Origin: Lachnospiraceae bacterium
Lineage (GTDB): Bacteria > Bacillota > Clostridia > Lachnospirales > Lachnospiraceae
Direction: 5' to 3'
NCBI GenBank assembly: GCA_900764225.1
Contig: CAAFNG010000243.1
Location: forward strand, 1-12,868
Length of the DNA: 12,868 nt
Shown here: piece by piece, positions 1-6,566 of the stretch
Layout: every line of letters begins with the position of its first letter
Numbering within the stretch: position 1 is the stretch's first letter
Translations under genes and position numbers: made by a program
The notes under the pieces: generated by a model
What the model was told of the DNA's origin: nothing
Seen by the model: the letters and a program-made list of their open reading frames with translations, nothing else
The model's database searches: none

Positions 1-134
1 ATACTGGAAAATTCAAATAAAATTATTAAATTTTTAAGTTATAACTGAAAAATTTGGAATAATAATGATTTTATAAGTTATAATAAAAATAGTACTTGTA
101 AATTTATTAGTGATAATGGAGTGACAGAAAACAC

Positions 135-163
135 TTGTACGTTTCATAGCTATCGTTTACAAT
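135..163 (+). promoter_or_regulatory. Candidate sigma-A promoter for larE
   Basis: TTGTAC (135-140) and TACAAT (158-163) are separated by exactly 17 bases. The -10 matches the consensus at five of six positions, the -35 at only three. Transcription would begin near 170 and give a leader of about 85 nt. A better TATAAT at 226-231 is too close to the ribosome binding site (239-245) to serve this gene. No experimental support is visible. Confidence 0.35.
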
Positions 164-182
164 ATGGTCATGATAATTTTGG

Positions 183-194
183 TACCTGCAGGTA
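183..194. repeat. 12-bp perfect palindrome in larE leader
   Basis: TACCTGCAGGTA reads identically on both strands. It sits just downstream of the candidate larE start of transcription, where a repressor operator would work. Its right half also forms the left arm of a possible leader hairpin (188-197 with 212-221, two wobble pairs). Function is unknown and chance cannot be excluded. Confidence 0.35.
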
Positions 195-253
195 AGTAAC
201 GTGAAAATTACATTTGCCTGCTATATATAATAAGCAGCGAGGTGACAGAATAT

Positions 254-1081
254 ATGCCAGTAACAGATCGAATCACCCTTCAAAAAAAATATCAGAAACT
301 TCAGGAAATCCTTCGTTCCCTGGGAAGCGTTGCTGTAGCTTTTTCCGGTGGAGTGGATTCCACATTTCTTCTGAAAGCAGCACAGGAGACACTTGGCGAT
401 AAGGCTATAGCCATTACGGCATGTCCCTGCTCCTTTACAGAAAGAGAGCTGAAGGAAACAGAGGATTTTTGCAGAGAAAATAATATCCCGCAGGAGGTAT
501 GCAGGATCAATGAATTCGAGATTCCCGGATTCCGCCAGAATCCGCCGGATCGCTGCTACATCTGCAAAAAAGGTATTTTCACAAAACTCTGGGAAGCTGC
601 GAAAGAAAAAAATATCAATATGATCGTGGAAGGTTCCAATATGGATGATCTTGGAGACTACCGCCCTGGGCGTCGTGCCATTGTGGAGCTGGGAGTGCGA
701 AGTCCGCTTCAGGAGGCTGGACTTTATAAGGACGAGATCCGGGAGCTGTCGAAAGATATGAACCTTCCCACCTGGAACAAGCCGTCTTTTGCATGTCTGG
801 CGTCCAGATTCGTATATGGGGAAACGATCACAGAGGAAAAGCTCCGCATGGTAGATCAGGCAGAGCAGTTTCTCATGAAGCTTGGTTTTCATCAGTTCCG
901 GGTGCGTATCCATGGAACCATGGCCAGGATCGAGGTTCCGTCTGAGGATATCCTTAAGATTGCAGATAATGAGGCAAGAGAGAAGATCACGGAGAAATTC
1001 CGTTCTCTTGGATTTTCCTATGTGACACTGGATCTCCAGGGCTTTCGTTCCGGAAGCATGAATGAAGTGTTGGGAAAATAA
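254..1081 (+). CDS. larE: ATP-dependent sacrificial sulfur transferase LarE, three-cysteine type
   Basis: LarE adenylates and then sulfurates the carboxylates of pyridinium-3,5-biscarboxylate mononucleotide, the last sulfur step in making the nickel-pincer nucleotide cofactor of lactate racemase LarA and relatives; it acts in the cytoplasm. Counting 275 residues from the ATG at 254, the PP-loop SGGVDS lies at 31-36. A CxxC pair (C101, C104, in DRCYICKK) and a third cysteine (C181, in SFACLAS) are present. In the family, three such cysteines mark enzymes that hold a [4Fe-4S] cluster carrying an extra sulfide, as shown for Thermotoga maritima LarE, rather than sacrificing a single cysteine. The start is chosen because GAGGTGA (239-245) lies 8 nt before this ATG; the GTG at 242 overlaps that site. 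No larA, larB or larC is visible. It is followed by a strong terminator. Confidence 0.88.
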   Translation: MPVTDRITLQKKYQKLQEILRSLGSVAVAFSGGVDSTFLLKAAQETLGDKAIAITACPCSFTERELKETEDFCRENNIPQEVCRINEFEIPGFRQNPPDRCYICKKGIFTKLWEAAKEKNINMIVEGSNMDDLGDYRPGRRAIVELGVRSPLQEAGLYKDEIRELSKDMNLPTWNKPSFACLASRFVYGETITEEKLRMVDQAEQFLMKLGFHQFRVRIHGTMARIEVPSEDILKIADNEAREKITEKFRSLGFSYVTLDLQGFRSGSMNEVLGK

Positions 1082-1100
1082 GAAAAATAAAGAATAAATT

Positions 1101-1143
1101 AAAGTTCCCGGAAATACTGAAAATAGGTATTTCCGGGAACTTT
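1101..1143. terminator. Bidirectional intrinsic terminator between larE and ohyA
   Basis: Arms 1101-1117 and 1127-1143 pair perfectly over 17 bp around a 9-nt loop. The stem is followed by TTTT on the plus strand and by a T-rich CTTTAATTTATT run on the minus strand. It lies 20 nt past the larE stop and 11 nt past the ohyA stop, so one hairpin most likely ends both convergent transcripts. Confidence 0.9.
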
Positions 1144-1153
1144 TGCTATAAAT

Positions 1154-3118
1154 TTACATATAATCTTTCAGAACATTATGATCACGAAGCACCTTCTCCA
1201 CAACCGTTCCTTTTACAACATTGAGGAGCGGTTTTTTCAGTGCGTTCAGTGGTCCGGGCAGCTGGATCTCAAGCGGAGATTTTCCATCCATCAGCTTCAC
1301 GCTGCTGTCAAGAAGCTCACGGATATCGTAAACACTTCCCCATACTTCCGGAACACCACGATCTACACCGAGAAGACCATATACAGCCTCCATTGCGGTA
1401 CGCACGGAATATTCTGTGGTGAATACAGTATCACGAGGAGTCTCAGCAAACTGACCGAGGAAAGCGAAGTTCACGCAGCCATCCGGAATAACATCCGGGC
1501 GGTCGCCCTTGGTACGTGGCATGAAGAATGCAGTGATATAAGGCATCATGGTCGGAACGCAGATGGCACTGTTTTCAGCCATCTCGTCGATCTGCTCTAC
1601 CGGAACGCCGAGATGATACAGCCACTCAGCAGTGATCTCTTTACCGGTGCAGTCCCTCATAGGTTTCTTGATATAGTCACCAGGAACATCGGTGAACAGT
1701 CCGTATACCCATACGCAGACCTTCTTCGGATCCTGTTCCTTGAACTGGCCCTGACGGTTGATGGTCCAGCTTAACAGCCATTTGGAATCCTGACAGCTGA
1801 CGATACCGCCGGTAACAACCTTGCCGGAGCGGGGATCACGCTGGCAGATATTGGTAATATACGGGATGATGCGGTCATCCAGTGTGGTGATGGTAGCGGA
1901 TTCCCAGTTGGTTTTCTGGATATCGGAGCAGAATTTTTCCGGATGTCCGAAGGACGGATCCTGTGCGGCAATGTTTTTCCACAAGGACCATACACCACTT
2001 GTACGAACTTCGGCATCTCCGTTTGGAGCATGGTTCTGGTCGCCGTAAATAGTGCCCTCTGTGCAGCTTCCGTTTGTGACGAATACAAGATCGTTTTCTG
2101 TAAGAAGGATGCCCTGCTCTACGCCTTTGACTTTGCACTCAATGGCAGAAGCGATCTTTTTTCCATTTTTGAAATCGAAGATCACGTTTGTGACCTCTGT
2201 ATTGAACTGGAAGTCAACGCCTGCATCCTCCAGATATTTCTTCATAGGAAGGATCAGGGATTCGTACTGGTTATATTTGGTGAATTTCAGGGCACTGAAA
2301 TCCGGAAGTCCTGCAATGTGATGGATGAAACGCTGGAAATAAAGCTTCATCTCCAGAGCACTGTGCCAGTTTTCGAATGCGAACATGGTGCGCCAGTACA
2401 GCCAGAAGGTAGAATCAAATACCTCATCATCGAAAACATCCTCGATAGTTTTGTCGTAAAGATCCTCGTCCTTTGTCATGAATAGTTTCATGATCTCCAT
2501 GCAGCCCTTCTGGCTTAAATTAAATTTGCCGTCTGTGTGTGCGTCCTGGCCACGGTTTACAGTTGCACGGCAGAGAGAGTAGTTCGGGTCGTGCTTGTTC
2601 AGCCAGTAGTATTCATCCAGAACAGAAGCACCTGGTTTTTCCAGGGAAGGAATACTGCGGAAAAGATCCCACAGACATTCAAAATGATTCTCCATCTCAC
2701 GGCCGCCACGCATGATATAACCTCTGGACGGATCGAAGATTCCATCGCAGGCACCACCGGCGATATCCATGGCTTCCAGAATGTGGATATGATCTCCAGG
2801 CATCTGTGCGTCTCTTACCAGGAAGCAGGCAGCTGCCAGGGAAGCAAGGCCGCTTCCGACGATGTAAGCATGCTTTTCATCCACGCCTTCCGGTTTCTCC
2901 GGGCGGGCAAAGGCTTCGTAATTACCATTGGAATAGTAGATACCCTTGCTGTTTTTGTCATAACGGCCGCGCTCTGTATTGCGGTAGTTCTCAGTTGTTT
3001 CTTTTACGTGGAAGCTTTCTTCCTCATTGATCTCTTTCGTTTTTTTCATCAGCATGGCTGCGCCTGCTCCGGCTGCTGCAAGTGCTGCGAGTCCCATGAA
3101 TCCTTTTTTATCTGACAT
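1154..3118 (-). CDS. ohyA: Oleate hydratase (myosin-cross-reactive antigen family)
   Basis: This FAD enzyme adds water to the cis-9 double bond of oleate (and usually linoleate), giving 10-hydroxy fatty acids, which detoxifies host unsaturated fatty acids. The 654-residue product shows the dinucleotide motif GSGLAS at 88-93, a following acidic residue in HILE (E115), and the family signature RGGREM at 137-142. E141 and Y260 (in MKLYFQRF) fall 119 residues apart, the same spacing as the catalytic pairs E122/Y241 (Elizabethkingia) and E82/Y201 (Staphylococcus), so activity is expected. Residues about 6-24 form a hydrophobic, Ala/Gly-rich segment followed by KK, which could tether the enzyme to the membrane; the family is usually described as peripheral. 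AAAGGTGG lies 7 nt before the ATG. A TetR-family gene precedes it on the same strand and is the obvious candidate regulator. Confidence 0.93.
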   Translation of the reverse strand: MSDKKGFMGLAALAAAGAGAAMLMKKTKEINEEESFHVKETTENYRNTERGRYDKNSKGIYYSNGNYEAFARPEKPEGVDEKHAYIVGSGLASLAAACFLVRDAQMPGDHIHILEAMDIAGGACDGIFDPSRGYIMRGGREMENHFECLWDLFRSIPSLEKPGASVLDEYYWLNKHDPNYSLCRATVNRGQDAHTDGKFNLSQKGCMEIMKLFMTKDEDLYDKTIEDVFDDEVFDSTFWLYWRTMFAFENWHSALEMKLYFQRFIHHIAGLPDFSALKFTKYNQYESLILPMKKYLEDAGVDFQFNTEVTNVIFDFKNGKKIASAIECKVKGVEQGILLTENDLVFVTNGSCTEGTIYGDQNHAPNGDAEVRTSGVWSLWKNIAAQDPSFGHPEKFCSDIQKTNWESATITTLDDRIIPYITNICQRDPRSGKVVTGGIVSCQDSKWLLSWTINRQGQFKEQDPKKVCVWVYGLFTDVPGDYIKKPMRDCTGKEITAEWLYHLGVPVEQIDEMAENSAICVPTMMPYITAFFMPRTKGDRPDVIPDGCVNFAFLGQFAETPRDTVFTTEYSVRTAMEAVYGLLGVDRGVPEVWGSVYDIRELLDSSVKLMDGKSPLEIQLPGPLNALKKPLLNVVKGTVVEKVLRDHNVLKDYM

Positions 3119-3297
3119 ATGACATCCACCTTTCGTAAATGAGATACTGTTTTGTATCGAATCAACGGTTCTTTGTTTCTGTTGAGGCTATGATAGCCCA
3201 TCCGGGAAAAAGATTCTATTTACAAAACACCGGGAATGTTCAGTTTCTTATCATTATGCCACTTTTGATAAGTTTTTATTCTGCTGTGATAAGTTTT
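3119..3297 (-). promoter_or_regulatory. ohyA upstream region with candidate promoter and operator repeats
   Basis: The 179-nt gap between tetR and ohyA has no terminator hairpin, so some read-through from tetR is possible. On the minus strand an extended -10 (TGG then CATAAT, plus-strand 3253-3258) could start ohyA; no good -35 is seen. Heptamer TGATAAG occurs at 3266-3272 and 3287-3293 and, inverted, at 3247-3253 overlapping that -10. A 13-bp palindrome lies at 3186-3198. These are visible repeats; their role in regulation is inferred. Confidence 0.4.
3186..3198. repeat. 13-bp palindrome upstream of ohyA
   Basis: GGCTATGATAGCC has two 6-bp arms around a single central base. Such short odd-centred palindromes are a common operator shape, but it could also form a small hairpin in the ohyA leader. 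It is not repeated upstream of tetR. Confidence 0.35.
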
Positions 3298-3870
3298 TTA
3301 TGTCAGAGGAGCGGCTTCTGTGGAAAAATTGCGGATTGCGTTGTCAATGCTTCCATATAAAGCGGTAGCGATATCATCTACGATCACATGATAATCCTCC
3401 TTCATTCCATTTTTGATCCAGTCCAGCATAAGTCCCACAAAGCTGTATTTGTAGAGATTTGCGATAAAGATCTTCTGATCGTTGGTGATGGAGCTGTTCT
3501 GGGATTTTTCCTCCACAACGCCCATGAGAAGGTCAAAGGTAAGGTGAAACAGATAATTTTCGATCTGTTCCCGGCCTACACAGCGGTAGACATTTAAAAT
3601 AAAGGGTTTGTTTTCCATTACGGCATCAAAGATCTGAAGAAGTCCCTCCTGCCAGGTAGAAGAGGTCTTTTTTCCCTGAAGGGCAATCCTGGCATCCTCA
3701 AGGCAGGACCATTCCACCAGATCATAGATATCCTTAAAATGATAATAAAATGTCATGCGGCTGATTCCACAGTCCGCGGTCAGATCGCTGATGGTGATCT
3801 TATCCAGCGGTTTTTTGAGAAGCAGACGTTTCAGGGATTCCTCAAGGGCAGATTTTGTTGCATTTGTCAT
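3298..3870 (-). CDS. TetR/AcrR-family transcriptional regulator
   Basis: The 190-residue length fits a TetR repressor. The N-terminal helix-turn-helix lies at about residues 25-47 (KITISDLTADCGISRMTFYYHF), with the family-typical TFYYHF start of the recognition end. The C-terminal part, with VGLMLDWIKNGMKE near 150-165, resembles the DhaS-like TetR_C_8 domain. AAAGGAG sits 6 nt before the ATG. It lies directly upstream of ohyA on the same strand and divergent from the sugar-sensor operon. The ohyA linkage suggests control of fatty-acid stress, perhaps with a fatty acid or acyl-CoA as ligand; that is inference from position. Regulation of the divergent operon is also possible because the promoters share one gap. 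Confidence 0.85.
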   Translation of the reverse strand: MTNATKSALEESLKRLLLKKPLDKITISDLTADCGISRMTFYYHFKDIYDLVEWSCLEDARIALQGKKTSSTWQEGLLQIFDAVMENKPFILNVYRCVGREQIENYLFHLTFDLLMGVVEEKSQNSSITNDQKIFIANLYKYSFVGLMLDWIKNGMKEDYHVIVDDIATALYGSIDNAIRNFSTEAAPLT

Positions 3871-3946
3871 GATTTTCTCCTTTATAAGATGAGTGGTATG
3901 AGCTTTTTGAGTTTTCGGTTATTGTTATTAATATAACATGAAAATG

Positions 3947-3982
3947 CACAGAAAATCTATGCGAAACAATGACTTTTCTGTG
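3947..3982. repeat. Inverted repeat between divergent tetR and sensor-operon promoters
   Basis: CACAGAAAA (3947-3955) and TTTTCTGTG (3974-3982) are perfect 9-bp inverted arms with an 18-nt spacer. They lie between the two divergent genes, ending 4 nt before a candidate plus-strand -10 at 3987. This is a good candidate binding site for TetR or for the response regulator. Confidence 0.4.
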
Positions 3983-3992
3983 AAAATATGAT
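3963..3992 (+). promoter_or_regulatory. Candidate promoter of the sugar-sensor operon
   Basis: TATGAT (3987-3992) matches the -10 consensus at five of six positions. Upstream at 18-nt spacing is only GAAACA (3963-3968), a poor -35, which would fit a promoter needing an activator. The call rests on position and the -10 alone. Confidence 0.3.
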
Positions 3993-4051
3993 AAACTAGT
4001 TACTGTTTATTTGAATTTCGAGTATCTATAAAAGAAGGAGTCTCTCCGCAT

Positions 4052-5080
4052 ATGAAAAAGAAACCAATCTATATCCTGCTGATATTTGCGGCAATAGCAC
4101 TCCTTGTCTATATGACAGGAGAATCCTATTACAACGGTATTATTGAAAAAGCAGGACTGGATAAAAAAACAGAAAAAGTCTATCAGTATAAATACGATAT
4201 GATCGTGGACAGTCCGGATTCAGAGTTCTGGCAGGAGGTATACACAAGTGCAAAAAAGACAGCAGCCGGGAATGATGTGCTGCTTGAAATCATGGGAACA
4301 GACCGTGGAACTTCTTATAATAAGCTGGACTATATGAAGATGAGCATTGCTGCCAAGGTGGACGGGATCATCCTGCAGTACAACGGGGAATCCGGACTGG
4401 AGCAGGCCATCAATGATGCAGTGAACAGTGGGATTCCGGTCGTGACGGTGATGAGTGATGCTGTGCACAGCCACCGCCAGAGCTTTGTGGGCGTCAGCGA
4501 TTATCAGCTGGGAATGGCTTACGGCGAGATTGTTTCCAGATATGTGGATGAGGATACACAGAAGATCCTCATCCTTCAGAAAAGGGACATTGATGATATG
4601 AACGAAAGTCAGATCTATACCCAGATCAGTAATGCAGTACAGGCAGAGACAGGTTCCGATGAGATTTCCATCAGGGGAAAAAATCTCCTCTCAACAGGAA
4701 CCTTTGAGACAGAGGAGGCTGTCACCGATATTTTCCAGCAGAAACGAAACATTCCGGATATTCTTGTGTGCATGGACGAGGAAACGACAGAATGCGCGAG
4801 ACAGGCAGTTCTGGATTTCAACCTTGCAGGTAAGGTGAAGATCATTGGCTATTACACCTCTGAGGATATTCTGGCAGCAGTGGAAAAGGGCGTGATCTCT
4901 GCCACCTGTGACATGGATACCACACAGCTTGGACAGTACAGTGTGGAAGCCCTGACCAATTATATCAAGGATGGAAGAACCAATTCCTTCTATAATGTGG
5001 ATATTAATTTCCTTGACAGGGAAGCAGTGCAGCAGATGAGAAAGGAGGCGGCCACAGATGAAAAAGTTCCGGTGGAGTGA
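4052..5080 (+). CDS. Membrane-anchored sugar-binding sensor protein (periplasmic-binding-protein type I fold)
   Basis: The 342-residue product belongs to the LacI/ribose-binding-protein superfamily (Peripla_BP_4-like). Residues 5-21 form one hydrophobic helix after MKKK, with no lipobox cysteine, so it is probably anchored by an uncleaved transmembrane segment with the binding domain outside. Typical fold markers follow: SEFWQEVY near 57-64, VDGIILQ near 103-109, GIPVVTV near 127-133. Its gene overlaps the kinase gene by 23 nt, and the kinase lacks an obvious ligand domain, so it most likely acts as ligand-sensing partner, as XylFII does for LytS in Clostridium beijerinckii. It could in principle deliver sugar to a transporter, but no ABC genes adjoin it directly. 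AGAAGGAG lies 11 nt before the ATG, a slightly long spacing. The ligand is not predictable with confidence; an aldose is likely. Confidence 0.8.
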   Translation: MKKKPIYILLIFAAIALLVYMTGESYYNGIIEKAGLDKKTEKVYQYKYDMIVDSPDSEFWQEVYTSAKKTAAGNDVLLEIMGTDRGTSYNKLDYMKMSIAAKVDGIILQYNGESGLEQAINDAVNSGIPVVTVMSDAVHSHRQSFVGVSDYQLGMAYGEIVSRYVDEDTQKILILQKRDIDDMNESQIYTQISNAVQAETGSDEISIRGKNLLSTGTFETEEAVTDIFQQKRNIPDILVCMDEETTECARQAVLDFNLAGKVKIIGYYTSEDILAAVEKGVISATCDMDTTQLGQYSVEALTNYIKDGRTNSFYNVDINFLDREAVQQMRKEAATDEKVPVE

Positions 5081-6566
5081 CCTTTCTCTGGTAAGCAAGA
5101 TCGTGATCGAGGTAGGCGTGCTGGCTGCCCTTCTGTTTACGATCAATATGCTGTTTTATATGCGGATCAACAATTCCATGCAGGAGATGGATGATGTGTA
5201 CGCCAGCAACGCACAGATTACAGAGCTGGGGCAGGTTTTTGACGATGTGCAGGACAGCATGTATCAGTACCTTAAGGTAAAAAGCTCTCAGGCACTGATG
5301 GATTATTATCAGAATGAGGCGAAATACAGGCAGGAGCTGGATAAGCTTAACGACCAGAACATTGAGGATTCTGTAAAGCTTCTGGAAAAAAAGATCCGTA
5401 AGATGTCCGAATCCTACCTTTCCTGTACAGCGGGAACTGTTGCTGCCAAACGAGGCAGAAATGTAGAAAAATACAAACAGAAATATGATGACAGCCTGGA
5501 GCTTTACAGTTATATCCAGAGTTCCATGGATGAACTGAACAAGCAGCTTTTTAAAGAGAACTCCCAGACCTATGGAGCACTCCGGGCTGTAATGAAATAT
5601 CTGGAGATCAGTAACACGGTGATCATGCTGCTGGCTGTTGCCTGCGGAATGGTTCTTCTGATCATGGCGACTAGGGGAATGTTCCGGCCTCTGACCAGTA
5701 TGGCGGAAACAGCACAGCTGGTAGGCCAGGGGAATTTTAATGTGAAGATGCCGCCTACAGATGCGAGGGATGAGCTGGGTGAAGTGACAAGAGCGTTCAA
5801 TACCATGGTGGAGAACCTGGCACTTTATATTACAAGGACAAAAGCCAGCATGGAAAAGGAGCAGCAGATGATGGAGAGGGAGCTTCTGATGGAAACGCAT
5901 CTGAAGGAGGCCCAGCTGAAATATCTCCAGTCCCAGATCAATCCGCATTTTCTTTTTAATTCCCTGAATGCGGGTGCCCAGCTTGCCATGATGGAGGATG
6001 CGGAAAAAACAGGGATTTTTGTGGAAAAGATGGCGGATTTTTTTCGATATAATGTAAAAAAAGGCGAGGAAGATGCTTCTCTTGAGGAAGAGCTGGAGGC
6101 GGTAGATAACTATATCTATATCTTAAATGTGCGTTTTGCGGGGGACATTCATTTTTCAAAGAGAGTGGATTGTGATGTGGAAAATGTGCGTGTTCCCAGC
6201 ATGATCCTGCAGCCGGTTGTGGAAAACGCGGTGAATCACGGAATACGCAATATTGACTGGGAAGGTCATATCGATCTGAGTGTGGAACGCTGGGACGATC
6301 ACATTGAGGTCAGTGTCCGGGATAACGGATTGGGAATGACAAAAGAACAGATCGAGAGAGTACTGTCCAAAAAAGCGCACAGCAGTTCCGGTGAGGGTGA
6401 TTCCACAGGAATCGGAATGAACAATGTGATCAGCCGTCTTGAATTGTATTATCAGCAGGACGGACTGATGGAGATATACAGTGAAGGTGAAGGAATGGGA
6501 ACAGAGGTTGTGATCAACATTCCTCTGGAGAGGAGCGAAAAAAATGTACAGAATTCTGCTTGCTGA
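5058..6566 (+). CDS. YesM/LytS-type sensor histidine kinase
   Basis: The 502-residue membrane kinase has TM1 at about 14-35, an extracellular part at about 36-184, TM2 at about 186-206, a HAMP linker to about 260, a coiled-coil stretch, then the His_kinase (PF06580) core. The phospho-acceptor is H297 in QINPHFLFNSLN. The ATP domain shows the N-box QPVVEN (385-390), DNGLGM (422-427) and TGIGM (450-454), so it appears catalytically complete. The ectodomain is rich in charged and helix-forming residues with no small-molecule domain I recognise, consistent with reading a partner binding protein instead of a ligand. AAAGGAGG (5041-5048) inside the preceding gene serves the ATG 9 nt later. The gene overlaps its neighbours by 23 nt on each side, implying coupled translation of sensor, kinase and regulator. 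Confidence 0.92.
   Translation: MKKFRWSDLSLVSKIVIEVGVLAALLFTINMLFYMRINNSMQEMDDVYASNAQITELGQVFDDVQDSMYQYLKVKSSQALMDYYQNEAKYRQELDKLNDQNIEDSVKLLEKKIRKMSESYLSCTAGTVAAKRGRNVEKYKQKYDDSLELYSYIQSSMDELNKQLFKENSQTYGALRAVMKYLEISNTVIMLLAVACGMVLLIMATRGMFRPLTSMAETAQLVGQGNFNVKMPPTDARDELGEVTRAFNTMVENLALYITRTKASMEKEQQMMERELLMETHLKEAQLKYLQSQINPHFLFNSLNAGAQLAMMEDAEKTGIFVEKMADFFRYNVKKGEEDASLEEELEAVDNYIYILNVRFAGDIHFSKRVDCDVENVRVPSMILQPVVENAVNHGIRNIDWEGHIDLSVERWDDHIEVSVRDNGLGMTKEQIERVLSKKAHSSSGEGDSTGIGMNNVISRLELYYQQDGLMEIYSEGEGMGTEVVINIPLERSEKNVQNSAC

Larger units (their letters stand above)
1..253. other. AT-rich leader region upstream of larE, no recognised gene
   Basis: This stretch is very A+T-rich on its left side and holds no convincing gene. 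The only open frame of note (49-195) has no ATG and no family I recognise, so it is probably chance. The right half contains a candidate promoter, a 12-bp palindrome and a foldable leader, described separately. The upstream neighbour of larE lies outside the window. Confidence 0.5.

Noticed and set aside
49..195. Short open frame in the left leader, ending at 195
   Set aside because: No ATG start, AT-driven composition, no family; a GTG at 121 would give only 24 residues.
226..231. Perfect TATAAT near the larE start
   Set aside because: No -35 at proper spacing, and initiation would begin at about the ribosome binding site, leaving no room for it.
242..253. GTG start for larE at 242
   Set aside because: The codon lies within the ribosome binding site that correctly serves the ATG at 254.
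5004..5948. Open frame (314 codons) on the minus strand opposite the kinase gene
   Set aside because: No recognisable domain, and the plus strand carries a complete kinase through the same DNA.
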